Virus record (IMG/VR): IMGVR_UViG_3300005366_000002
Location: 1 to 64,000 of that record
Direction: 5' to 3' (one strand)
Source: a virus
Length of the DNA: 64,000 bases
The position numbers and the translations under genes are program-made. How positions within the stretch are numbered: position 1 is the first letter of the stretch; each line of letters opens with the position of its first letter. The notes beneath the pieces are model-generated. The model did not search any database and was not told where the DNA came from. It worked only from the letters and a program-made list of their open reading frames with translations. Positions 42,174-50,709 of the stretch are shown here, in pieces.

Positions 42174-42716
42174 ATGCAGGTGCTCGCGGAGGATCTCAAG
42201 CAGTACCTGGCACGCCTCCGTGACGCGTTCGTCATGCTGCCCATGGGGCATGGCGCCTACGGAGTCGTCTACGACCACCCAAGCGATCGTGACATGGTGG
42301 TCAAGATCAGCGCCAACGATCCCGGCTACATGGAGTACGTGAAGTTCTGCATGAACAACAGCGGGAACCGTTGGCTGCCGGAAGTCCATGACGTGCATCT
42401 CCTGGACCTCGACGAGCCGTACGAAGTGTACGCCGTGTTCCTCCAGCGCCTGGAGAAGACGACACCACAGGCTGTGCAGCGCGTGTTCGCCCGTGAGATC
42501 GCTCCGTGGGTGACTTCCTGGGACACCTACAGTGAGCGGACGCGCCTGAGCTTTCCCGAGTGGAAGAACGTGCTGCGGACTGCCCCTGACCCGCAGACGC
42601 GGCGACTCGCCCAGTTCCTGATCACCCACTTCAACCGGCTGGATCTGCTCAACCAGAACTTCATGCAGCGTGGCTCCCAGGTCGTGTTCAACGATCCGCT
42701 GACGCCCATCAAGTAG
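42174..42716 (+). CDS. Protein kinase-like N-lobe protein, 180 aa
   Basis: Residues 25-47 (GHGAYGVVYDHPSD then MVVKI) look like a Gly-rich loop and VxK of a protein kinase (Lys44). LPEVHDVHL and VYAVFLQRLEKTT would be the N-lobe strands and hinge. The end (VVFNDPLTP) could be the remnant of the NxxDxx metal loop. At 180 residues it lacks a full catalytic loop, so it is either a minimal phage kinase-like fold or a pseudokinase. Starts three bases after the previous stop. Confidence 0.45.
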   Translation: MQVLAEDLKQYLARLRDAFVMLPMGHGAYGVVYDHPSDRDMVVKISANDPGYMEYVKFCMNNSGNRWLPEVHDVHLLDLDEPYEVYAVFLQRLEKTTPQAVQRVFAREIAPWVTSWDTYSERTRLSFPEWKNVLRTAPDPQTRRLAQFLITHFNRLDLLNQNFMQRGSQVVFNDPLTPIK

Positions 42717-42726
42717 AGGACAGAAG

Positions 42727-43713
42727 ATGAACAAACTCAACGCGGAGTCCCGGCTCCTCACAGCAGGTCTGCCCATCGAGGAGCGGCTGGCCCGTCTCGA
42801 GAACCGCCGTGAAGGTGACGGGCTCATGACGCCCCAGACAAGCCGCCACGAGGACACGGCGATCGAGGAGCAACTCGACACGCCCATGCACCCGGTGGAC
42901 AACATGGACGTCCAGTGCGAGGAGCCGCTGCCTGTCGTGGCCAAGCCGCTGTCGCAGCAGGTGCAGGTCATGGACCAGAAGCTCCAACAGCAAGACCAGG
43001 CTGACGCCGAGTTCCAGGCCAAGGAAGGCGAGAAGAAGGCCAAGGCCAACCAGAAGGCGCGCCTGGGAGCGTCCGCCGAGGGCCACCCGATCTCCGAGTG
43101 GGACGTGCACCTGCCTGTCTCCTACAACGAGGACGACGGCACGATGAACATCCGCGTGCTCTCCGTGATCGCCCGTGGTGCCGAAGAGGCCGTCGAGTTC
43201 GCGGAAGCCAAGTGGAAGTTCATGCAGGCCTCGCCGGTTCAGCCGGTGAAGGCCGGTCGTGGCACCGGCTTCGGCGCTGGCGTGCTGCTCATGGCTGCTG
43301 ACACCGGCCGGATCTTCCTGGCCAAGCGGTCCTCCAAGGGCGATGAAGGTGGCACCTGGTGCTGCGGTGGCGGTGGCGTCGAGGACTACGAGACCATCGA
43401 AGAGGCGGCGCGCCGCGAGAACATGGAGGAGCTGGGCTTCGACCTGAAGGGCGTGCAGTTGCTCCACATGCACCGGTCCGTCCAGCCTGGTTTCATCTTC
43501 CACAACCACATGGCAGTCATCCCGCATGAACTGGAAGCGCGTCTCAACGACGAGCACAGCGAGTGTGGCTGGTTCTCCGACCTGCCCGAGCCGATGCATC
43601 CGAAGCTCATGGAGGCGATCAACACCTGGGCGGCCGCCCACGCCGACAACGAGCTGGTGAAGCAGGCCCAGGCGGAGGAAATGGCGAGCAAGATGGGCAA
43701 GGCAAACCAATAG
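42727..43713 (+). CDS. Nudix hydrolase with N-terminal tag and coiled-coil linker
   Basis: The N-terminus MNKLNAESRLLTAG resembles the LQAKxRLL tag. Residues 70-115 are a Gln/Lys/Glu coiled coil. A Nudix domain follows, with the box at 214-238: GGGGVEDYE then REUXEEXGU as RENMEELGF. Preceding CCGG and KRSSKGDEGGTW fit. The substrate is unknown. The tag suggests it could be packaged in the virion. Confidence 0.75.
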   Translation: MNKLNAESRLLTAGLPIEERLARLENRREGDGLMTPQTSRHEDTAIEEQLDTPMHPVDNMDVQCEEPLPVVAKPLSQQVQVMDQKLQQQDQADAEFQAKEGEKKAKANQKARLGASAEGHPISEWDVHLPVSYNEDDGTMNIRVLSVIARGAEEAVEFAEAKWKFMQASPVQPVKAGRGTGFGAGVLLMAADTGRIFLAKRSSKGDEGGTWCCGGGGVEDYETIEEAARRENMEELGFDLKGVQLLHMHRSVQPGFIFHNHMAVIPHELEARLNDEHSECGWFSDLPEPMHPKLMEAINTWAAAHADNELVKQAQAEEMASKMGKANQ

Positions 43714-43726
43714 ACGAGGGTCGATC

Positions 43727-44740
43727 ATGCGTCTCCAAGAGGTCAAGACTTTCCTGACCAAGCGTGGCTTCAACGGCCTCCAGTATGTGTCGCATTCGGA
43801 GGAGACGAAGACCTTCAACTTCAAGTACACCGAGTTCAACGACTACCACATGGGTATCGAGCCTACGGTGGCCGCCAAGGGCCAGGTCGCGGTCTACAAC
43901 ATCCCCGAGGTCGGCAAGATCGGGGTGAGTCCCGCAAACCGGATGGTCCGGTTCATCGACGCCGGCAAGGCGATCGCCAAGAAGGCGGTCAACGACTCCC
44001 ATCTCGGATTCGTCGAGGTCACGCCGGAGCTCACCGAGTTGTTCAACAAGGCCGTGACCAACTCGACGCAGCGCGTGCCCTACATGAAGGCTTTGTGGCA
44101 CTACCTGAACACTGAGAAGTTCCAGGGCCGCATGCGAGAGCCGGAGTTGAAGACCGGTCCGAGGAGTGGGAGCCGCCACAAGAACGCCCGCGGTGTCTAC
44201 TTCTCGACGAACTGGCACTCGAACGGTCCTGGCAAGATCTGGATGGCCGACTTCATGTTCAACGCGCGCGAGCCGTTCTTCCTGGAGGTCTTCCTCCACG
44301 AGATGTGCCACCAGGCTGCGCGTGAGATCGACCGCGACAGCTCCTTCGACGAGCAAGGCCACGGTCCCGTCTGGCAGAAGTGGATGCGCCACGCTGGCCT
44401 CGATCCCCGCCGCTTCGACCCGACTGACGACTACGAGTACAAGAGCACCGACGAGACGATGCACCAGGAGGAGCAGCTCGACGAGCAGTTTGGGCCACGT
44501 CAGGACGGTGCTGCGCTGGCGAAGCTGAAGAAGCTCACCAAGTTCGAACCAGGCCCTTGCTTCTACGTCTACAAGTCGCGGGCCATCCGAGGCGTGCTCC
44601 AGATGGGCTTCGACGGCAAGTCCGTGATCTTCGAGTTCAAGAATCCGAAGGGGCAGACCCGCATGCTCAGCTGGAAGACGCTGAAGCTGTTCAACAGCGG
44701 CAAGCAGGGCGGTCTGATCCACTGCTACCATATCAACTGA
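43727..44740 (+). CDS. SprT-like metalloprotease-domain protein, 337 aa
   Basis: HEMCH (191-195) is the zinc protease motif and HGPVWQKWM (H212) supplies the third ligand, the SprT/Spartan layout HExxH...H. The upstream segment FFLEVFLHEMCHQA sits in the helix. Family members cleave proteins bound to DNA or act as metallopeptidases. A phage role in removing host proteins from DNA, or in virion processing, is inference. The C-terminal 90 residues are a beta-rich domain (FYVYKSRAIRGVLQMGFDG). Confidence 0.7.
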   Translation: MRLQEVKTFLTKRGFNGLQYVSHSEETKTFNFKYTEFNDYHMGIEPTVAAKGQVAVYNIPEVGKIGVSPANRMVRFIDAGKAIAKKAVNDSHLGFVEVTPELTELFNKAVTNSTQRVPYMKALWHYLNTEKFQGRMREPELKTGPRSGSRHKNARGVYFSTNWHSNGPGKIWMADFMFNAREPFFLEVFLHEMCHQAAREIDRDSSFDEQGHGPVWQKWMRHAGLDPRRFDPTDDYEYKSTDETMHQEEQLDEQFGPRQDGAALAKLKKLTKFEPGPCFYVYKSRAIRGVLQMGFDGKSVIFEFKNPKGQTRMLSWKTLKLFNSGKQGGLIHCYHIN

Positions 44741-44749
44741 GGACTTCTC

Positions 44750-46231
44750 ATGAACCTCTTCGTGTTCACCAAGACCGCGGCCGACATCGTGAACCAGCTG
44801 AGCCCGCAGCTGAATCCGGGCGAGACCATCACGTCGATCACGCCTGCGGCTGCCACACCGGTGACGGCCAACTCGCCGTCGCTCTCGATCTCCAGCGGGA
44901 CCGCCGTGCCCATCCAGTTCACGGTGACTGGCGGTGACACAGGCGTGACCTACGGGTTCCCGCTGACCATCGTGACCTCGCTGCGCACGTTCGTTGTGAC
45001 GATCGCTGTGAACGTCCTGTCTGACACGTTCGACCCGTACCCGAACGCGGACCCCAACTCGTACCAGGACCTGGTGGGCAACATCCAGGCCGGCAAGACC
45101 GCGCTGTCCCGTACCGCCATCGTGTTCCCCCCGACCTTCGACGCCTCGGGCGCCTACGTCACGTGGGACATCCTCGACGAGGAGGGCACGATCTACGCCT
45201 CGGGCAATGCATTCGACCTGGTGATCAAGAACAACGGGATCGCCAACACAGTCATTGCCCGCTCCCTGATCAACATCCCGGCTGACATCCCGCCGTCGCC
45301 GGATGCCCCGTACCAGCTGCGATACACGCTGAAGGTCGCCGGCCAGAACTTCTACCAGTCCGAGGCGATCCAGGTCACCGGGCTCGTCGACATCCAGGTG
45401 GGGACCGTCGACCAGATCGAGATGCAAGGCGACCCTGCGCAGCTCTCGCTGGTCACTTCGGTGCTCTACCAGAACTACGTGATGGAGCTCCGCAAGGACG
45501 GCGACCTGATTGCGAGCCTCGCGATCACCCAAGACCCGGAGCGTGTCCAACAAGGCTACTGGGTCGGAGCCTCCATGGACACGACGGCCATGGTGCCCAC
45601 GTGGGAGCCCTACCAGGTCGTGTGGAAGTTCTGGAACGACCCGAACCAGATCTTCCGCGAGGCCAGCTCTCTGTGGATCGTCACCGACTCGATGATCAAC
45701 GCCATCGAGGACGTGAAGTCCAAGGTCAACAAGGCACGGCAGACCCTGTACGGGACTCCTGACTCGCAGTTCCCGTCCACCGAGATCTCGAAGTGGCTGC
45801 GGCGCGGCATGGACCTGTTCAACGGCTGGCAGGGTCAGTTCACGTCGTTCACCATGACCAAGGCCAAGGGCGTCGTCCGTGAGTACTGGCTGCTCTGCGC
45901 CGAGAAGTCTGCGCTGGAGGCCCAGTACCTCATGGAAGGCGAGAAGGCGTTCAACTTCGCGGGCGCCAACATCAGCCTGGACGTGGACCGCACGTCCTAC
46001 CTGGACAACATGGCCTCGAAGATCCAGTCGCAGCTCGACAACGATCTCAAGCCGATCAAGGTCAACCTCATCGTGAAAGGAAATACCAGTGGCGATGGTT
46101 CCGGCCCGAACGGCGATGGGAACTTCTCGGCTCTCCAGCGCGGTGCGATGGGCAGCGTGCATCTGACGTTGACGACTGCGTCCCTGTACGGCGGTGGTTT
46201 CGGCTGGGGCCGTGGCGGTGTTCCCTTCTGA
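44750..46231 (+). CDS. Putative virion protein with Ig-like domains, 493 aa
   Basis: The first 110 residues are Thr/Ser/Pro/Val-rich beta strands (TITSITPAAATPVTANSPS), typical of Ig-like or decoration domains. Residues 130-330 are beta-rich (YVTWDILDEEGTIYASGN). The rest is helical (DSMINAIEDVKSKVNKARQ) and ends in a Gly-rich tail (GGGFGWGRGGVPF). This is the profile of a baseplate or tail structural protein. No family assigned. Confidence 0.65.
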   Translation: MNLFVFTKTAADIVNQLSPQLNPGETITSITPAAATPVTANSPSLSISSGTAVPIQFTVTGGDTGVTYGFPLTIVTSLRTFVVTIAVNVLSDTFDPYPNADPNSYQDLVGNIQAGKTALSRTAIVFPPTFDASGAYVTWDILDEEGTIYASGNAFDLVIKNNGIANTVIARSLINIPADIPPSPDAPYQLRYTLKVAGQNFYQSEAIQVTGLVDIQVGTVDQIEMQGDPAQLSLVTSVLYQNYVMELRKDGDLIASLAITQDPERVQQGYWVGASMDTTAMVPTWEPYQVVWKFWNDPNQIFREASSLWIVTDSMINAIEDVKSKVNKARQTLYGTPDSQFPSTEISKWLRRGMDLFNGWQGQFTSFTMTKAKGVVREYWLLCAEKSALEAQYLMEGEKAFNFAGANISLDVDRTSYLDNMASKIQSQLDNDLKPIKVNLIVKGNTSGDGSGPNGDGNFSALQRGAMGSVHLTLTTASLYGGGFGWGRGGVPF

Positions 46232-46240
46232 GTGACGAGC

Positions 46241-46250
46241 GACAATTTCA
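46241..46250 (+). promoter_or_regulatory. CAATTTCA intergenic motif variant
   Basis: GACAATTTCA lies 28 bases before the GIY-YIG start and resembles GCAATTTCA at 60752. Confidence 0.3.
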
Positions 46251-46278
46251 TCCTCAAAGGTAATGAAAGGGTCGCTTC

Positions 46279-47100
46279 ATGTCAGACTTCTACGTGTACG
46301 CACTGCTTGACCCGCGCAAGCCTGGGAAGGCTCGCTGTCCTGGCACTGGCAAGGTCCTCCCTTGCCTGCCCAAGTACATTGGCAAGGGCCGTGGCATTCG
46401 TGCTGAGCGGTCTGCCAACGTAGAAGATCATCGGTTCATTCGGTCGACCAAGGCCGCCTGGATGCGCCGCCTCACCAGTGAAGGGCACGAGCCCCAGCTG
46501 GTCATGTTGAAGACCAACATGGAAGAGGCGGCTGCATTCGCTCTCGAACGCGACCTGATCGCCCACTTCGGACGCAAGGATCTGAAGCTCGGGCCTCTCC
46601 TCAATCGCTCGCATGGCGGCGAAGGGGCTACCCACACAACAGATGAAGACCGCGACGAGTACGTTCGCCTGCTCAAGCCTGTGAAGGGCTTCCGTCTCCT
46701 AGGGCGCATGCACGGACGAGGCTGCTATGCAAAGCATGAGTGCAAGGTCCACGGTGTCGTGGAGACTGCACCATGTCACGTTATGACTCGTCTCAAGAAG
46801 GGCATCCCTCCATGCCCACGTTGCGGCGAGACTGCTCGCGGCCCACAGATCCGTGTCCATCGACTGGCAAACGGCGAGGCCTCCTACAAGGCCTACCTTG
46901 CCTCGAAGTTCAAGACCAAGCAGTACCGCCTCGACGGCCCTTACCTGGGCGCGGTCAAGCACACTGAGCATTGGTGTGCTGTGCATGGTCAGTTCAAGAT
47001 CACACCTTCCAACGTGAGACAAAAGCTCGACCAGGGGCTGACGCCTTGTCCGGCTTGCAACGCGGTCACGCAGAGGCATGGGCCTCGCCCAAGACTGTAA
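46279..47100 (+). CDS. GIY-YIG homing-type endonuclease with two zinc modules
   Basis: Opens with YVYALLDP (5-12) and YIGKGRGIRA (33-42), the GIY and YIG motifs, then ALERDLIAHFG with catalytic Glu (E90) and LLNRSHGGEG. Residues 130-180 and 225-270 form two related zinc modules: C-x-V-H-G then KGIPPCPRC, and C-x-V-H-G then QGLTPCPAC. These would bind target DNA. Free-standing GIY-YIG genes in phages spread by homing. It lies between a structural gene and a glycosyltransferase. A GTAAATA element overlaps its stop. Confidence 0.8.
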   Translation: MSDFYVYALLDPRKPGKARCPGTGKVLPCLPKYIGKGRGIRAERSANVEDHRFIRSTKAAWMRRLTSEGHEPQLVMLKTNMEEAAAFALERDLIAHFGRKDLKLGPLLNRSHGGEGATHTTDEDRDEYVRLLKPVKGFRLLGRMHGRGCYAKHECKVHGVVETAPCHVMTRLKKGIPPCPRCGETARGPQIRVHRLANGEASYKAYLASKFKTKQYRLDGPYLGAVKHTEHWCAVHGQFKITPSNVRQKLDQGLTPCPACNAVTQRHGPRPRL

Positions 47101-47103
47101 ATA
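47097..47103 (+). promoter_or_regulatory. GTAAATA late-type promoter element
   Basis: ACTGTAAATACG overlaps the endonuclease stop codon and lies 50 bases before the glycosyltransferase ATG. Confidence 0.5.
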
Positions 47104-47112
47104 CGTCACAGT

Positions 47113-47128
47113 GCCCTCTCCGGAGGGC
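47113..47128 (+). terminator. Weak terminator-like hairpin
   Basis: GCCCTC and GAGGGC form a six-base-pair stem with loop TCCG, followed by only two Ts. If the GTAAATA at 47097 is a promoter, this hairpin would be in the 5' leader instead. Confidence 0.4.
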
Positions 47129-47153
47129 TTCCGCACCTGCACAGGAAACCACC

Positions 47154-48278
47154 ATGAACTTCGGCCGTGCGCCTCATCACCACCCTGGACCACGCGTCCT
47201 CTTCGTCCTCAAGACCCGCCCCGGTGGCGCCTACGGGTCCTGGGGCTACTCTTCCAACGGCGGCCCCCTCCCGTCCGGCATGAGCGTCTCGGTCCAGCAG
47301 ATGGTCAAGGCGCTGGAAATGCTGGGCGTCGTCTGCAAGATGGTCCAGGTCGAGAACAACAACTTCATCAACCCGGAGATCGAAGCGTTCAAGCCGACGC
47401 ACGTGATCATCGAGGGCTTCTGGGTTGTCCCGGACAAGTTCAAGGTCCTGGAGGCCCTGCACCCCGAGGCCGAGTTCATCATCCGCTGCCACTCGAACAC
47501 CGAGTTCCTGGCCCACGAAGGCAACATGTTCGGCTGGACCATCGACTACCTGCGCAACGGGATCGCCGTCGCGTTCAACAGCCCGGAGGCGGCGCGCAAC
47601 TTCGAGGAGCTGAAGAAAGACGAAGGCCTGTCCGGCAAGATCCTGTACCTGCCGAACTACTACGACTTCAAGACCACCTCGTCGGTGTGCTGGGAGTTCC
47701 TGCAGAAGCTGGTCATCCGCCACTCCAAGGTCAAGCAGCACGGCGAGTTCCACGTCGGCTGCTTCGGCGCGATCCGTCCGCTGAAGAACCACATGAACCA
47801 GGCGCTGGCTGCGCTCCACGTGGCAAAGCGCATGGGCCTCACCCTGAAGTTCTACGTGAACGCGAACCGCGTGGAGAACAAGGGCGACTCGCTGCTGACC
47901 GCCCTGCGTTCCCTGTTCAACCGCATGGCTCCGCACCAGCTGATCGAGATCCCGTGGATGGAGCACGAGGAGTTCCAGGCGCTGCTGACCGACATGGACA
48001 TCGTGTCGCAGGTCTCCATGTCCGAGACCTTCAATATCGTCCTGGCTGACGCCGTGTCCGTCGGTGTGCCGGTCATCGGCGCCAACATCCCGTGGCTCGA
48101 CGACGACTACCAGGCCGTGCCCAACGACGTGCAGTCCATCGAGCGGGTGCTTCACCACACCTGGCTCAAGAGCGGCAACCAGACGGTGCAGCAACGCCAG
48201 CGCCGGACCCTCAGCCGCTACGTCCAGCGCTCCAAGGACCTGTGGGAGGACTTCCTCCACATGCGGCACTGCGACTGA
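47154..48278 (+). CDS. Glycosyltransferase GT4-like, 374 aa
   Basis: GT-B features: VLFVLKTRPGG at the N-terminus, HVIIEGFWVVPDKFKVLEAL, EAEFIIRCHSNTEF, then the C-terminal Rossmann with HVGCFGAIRPLKNHMNQALA and the donor-site MSETFNIVLADAVSVGVPVI with the conserved Glu. The family makes glycosides from activated sugars. A target could be surface glycan or DNA base. Nothing shows which. AGGAAA precedes the ATG. It is not adjacent to the modification cluster. Confidence 0.8.
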   Translation: MNFGRAPHHHPGPRVLFVLKTRPGGAYGSWGYSSNGGPLPSGMSVSVQQMVKALEMLGVVCKMVQVENNNFINPEIEAFKPTHVIIEGFWVVPDKFKVLEALHPEAEFIIRCHSNTEFLAHEGNMFGWTIDYLRNGIAVAFNSPEAARNFEELKKDEGLSGKILYLPNYYDFKTTSSVCWEFLQKLVIRHSKVKQHGEFHVGCFGAIRPLKNHMNQALAALHVAKRMGLTLKFYVNANRVENKGDSLLTALRSLFNRMAPHQLIEIPWMEHEEFQALLTDMDIVSQVSMSETFNIVLADAVSVGVPVIGANIPWLDDDYQAVPNDVQSIERVLHHTWLKSGNQTVQQRQRRTLSRYVQRSKDLWEDFLHMRHCD

Positions 48279-48326
48279 GCTGCTGCACCCTGACAGATCA
48301 TCGACCAACTACCTGGATCCAAACAC

Positions 48327-50690
48327 ATGGACAAGACCGAATCGACTGCTGCCCTCTCGTTCGCTGGTGAACAAGGAGCCGCACCGGCTCCCAAGCCGAC
48401 GTCGAAGGGCCGCGTGACCAAGCGCAACGGCTCGCTGCAAGAACGGGACATCAACAAGATCCACGCCGTGCTGAACTGGGCGGTCAACGGTGACGAGAAC
48501 CTGCCACCCATCAAGGGCGTGTCGGTCGCCGACATCGAGGCCAACGCGGAGCTCAAGTTCTTCGACAAGATGAAGACGTCGGAGATCCACGACACGCTCA
48601 TCGCGTCGACGCGTGACCTGATCTCCGAGGACTATCCCAACTACGACCACGTGGCGGCCCGCCTCGTCTGGTTCAAGGTCCGCAAGGAAGCGTTCGCCGA
48701 CAAGAAGCCGCCGCATCTGAGCTACGTGATCGCGAAGAACGTCCGCATGAAGTTCTACGATCCGGCGATCTACGACCTCTACACGGAGGACGAGATCGAC
48801 CAGCTGAACCGCATGATCGACCACACGCGCGACGACCTGTTCCGCTACGCCGGCGCCGAGCAGATGCGCCTCAAGTACCTGTGCCAGAACCGCAAGACCC
48901 GGAAGCCCACCGAGTCCTTCCAGTTCCCGTACATCATGGTGGCCGCGACCCTGTGCTCCAACGAGCCGCGCGAGACCCGCATGCAGGCCATCAAGGACTA
49001 CTACGACGCGATCTCGACGCACCGCCTCAGCGAGCCCACGCCGGTCATGGCAGGTGTCCGCTCGCTGGTCAAGCAGTTCTCCAGCTGCGTCGTCATCTCC
49101 GCTGGCGACAGCCTGGACTCGATCGAACGGGCTGGTCAGGCGATCCTCCGCTACGCATCGAAGAAGGCCGGCATCGGCATCGACGGCGGCCGCATCCGTG
49201 CGGTGAACCAACCGATCCGTGGCGGTGAAGCGATCTCGACCGGCCAGATCCCGTTCATCAAGAAGTTCAACGGCGATCTCAAGAGCTCGGCCCAGGGTGG
49301 CGTCCGCGGTGCCTCTGCGACCTACAACTACATGTTCTGGCATCTGGAGCTGGAGTCGCTCATCGAGCTGAAGAACGAGAAGGGCACCGAGGAAACGCGC
49401 GTCCGCACGCTCGACTACGTGCCGGCCTTCAACCTCGTGTTCTTCGAGCGGTGGCGTGACGGTCGCGACATCACCCTGTTCTCGCCGGAGGACGTGCCTG
49501 GTCTCTACGATGCGTTTTACAGCTCCAACGTCGACGAGTTCCGTCGCCTCTACGAGAAGTACGAGGGTGACAGCCGGATCACCAAGCGGTCCATCCCTGC
49601 CGAACTGGTCGCCCAGAAGTTCGTGCTCGAACGGTTCGAGACAGGGCGCGTCTACTGCATGTTCGCCGACACGGTCAACACGCAGACGCCGTTCCTGGAG
49701 CCGGTGACGAGCACCAACCTGTGCGTCGAGATCTGCCTGGCGACCACTCCTGTGTCGTCGGAAGATCACAGCATCGGCCGCATCGCGCTCTGCACCCTGG
49801 GCGCGATCAACCTCGGCAAGGTCGACATCTCGACTGCCGAAGGCCGCGAAGCTCTGCGTCGCGACTGCCGAATCGCCGTGCGCACCAAGGATGCGCTCCT
49901 GACCTATCAGGACTACCCGCTCGAGGAAGCGCGTCTCAGCGTCGAGGAGTACCGTCCGCTGGGCATCGGCGTCATCGGGTTCGCCCACTGGCTCGTCAAG
50001 AACGGGCTGCGCTGGGGCGAGGCGAAGACCATCGAGGCGGTCAACCTGCTGTACGAGCACATCAGCTACTACCTCATCGAGGCTTCTGTCGAGCTGGCGG
50101 AAGAGCTGGGTCCGTGCAAGAAGGAGACCAAGTACAGCCGTGGCTGGTTCCCCTGGGAGTCGTCGAAGCTGGTGCTCCCGAAAACCCTGGATTGGGAAGC
50201 GCTTCGCAAGCGCATGATCGCCGCCGGTGGTACTCGCAACGCCACGCTGATGGCCGGCATGCCCAGCGAGACCAGTTCTCAACTGGCGAACGAGACCAAC
50301 GGCGTGGAACCTCCGAAGGACCTGGTGTCGACCAAGGACTCGAAGGACGGATCGCTCCCGCAGGTCGTGCCGGACTTCGCCAAGTACAACCACCTGTACG
50401 AGACCCTGTGGGACGTCAATCCCATCGCGTACCTCAAGACTCTGGCCCCGGTCCAGCACTACTACGACCAGGCCATCAGCGCCAACACGTCGTTCGACCC
50501 GATGAAGATGAGCCGCGATCCGGCGACCGACAAGGTACTGCTGTCCAACTTCGCCGAGGTGTTCTGCCTGGCCTACGAGCTGGGCTACAAGACGCTCTAC
50601 TACTCGAACGTGCGGAAGCCGAAGCTGGCTGACGGGTCCGAACCGGCAGAAGCCGACGACGGCTGCGAAAGCGGCGCCTGCAAGATCTGA
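48327..50690 (+). CDS. nrdA: Ribonucleotide reductase class Ia, large subunit
   Basis: Reduces ribonucleotides to deoxyribonucleotides. The protein shows SSCVVIS with C254 (the C225 equivalent) and STNLCVEI with N464, C466 and E468 (the catalytic N437/C439/E441 group). LYYSNV near 765 holds the paired Tyr radical relay. CESGACKI at the end (C780, C785) is the redox pair. The 787 residues are standard length. nrdB follows 19 bases later. Confidence 0.96.
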   Translation: MDKTESTAALSFAGEQGAAPAPKPTSKGRVTKRNGSLQERDINKIHAVLNWAVNGDENLPPIKGVSVADIEANAELKFFDKMKTSEIHDTLIASTRDLISEDYPNYDHVAARLVWFKVRKEAFADKKPPHLSYVIAKNVRMKFYDPAIYDLYTEDEIDQLNRMIDHTRDDLFRYAGAEQMRLKYLCQNRKTRKPTESFQFPYIMVAATLCSNEPRETRMQAIKDYYDAISTHRLSEPTPVMAGVRSLVKQFSSCVVISAGDSLDSIERAGQAILRYASKKAGIGIDGGRIRAVNQPIRGGEAISTGQIPFIKKFNGDLKSSAQGGVRGASATYNYMFWHLELESLIELKNEKGTEETRVRTLDYVPAFNLVFFERWRDGRDITLFSPEDVPGLYDAFYSSNVDEFRRLYEKYEGDSRITKRSIPAELVAQKFVLERFETGRVYCMFADTVNTQTPFLEPVTSTNLCVEICLATTPVSSEDHSIGRIALCTLGAINLGKVDISTAEGREALRRDCRIAVRTKDALLTYQDYPLEEARLSVEEYRPLGIGVIGFAHWLVKNGLRWGEAKTIEAVNLLYEHISYYLIEASVELAEELGPCKKETKYSRGWFPWESSKLVLPKTLDWEALRKRMIAAGGTRNATLMAGMPSETSSQLANETNGVEPPKDLVSTKDSKDGSLPQVVPDFAKYNHLYETLWDVNPIAYLKTLAPVQHYYDQAISANTSFDPMKMSRDPATDKVLLSNFAEVFCLAYELGYKTLYYSNVRKPKLADGSEPAEADDGCESGACKI

Positions 50691-50709
50691 TCGACGACCG
50701 GAGAACACA

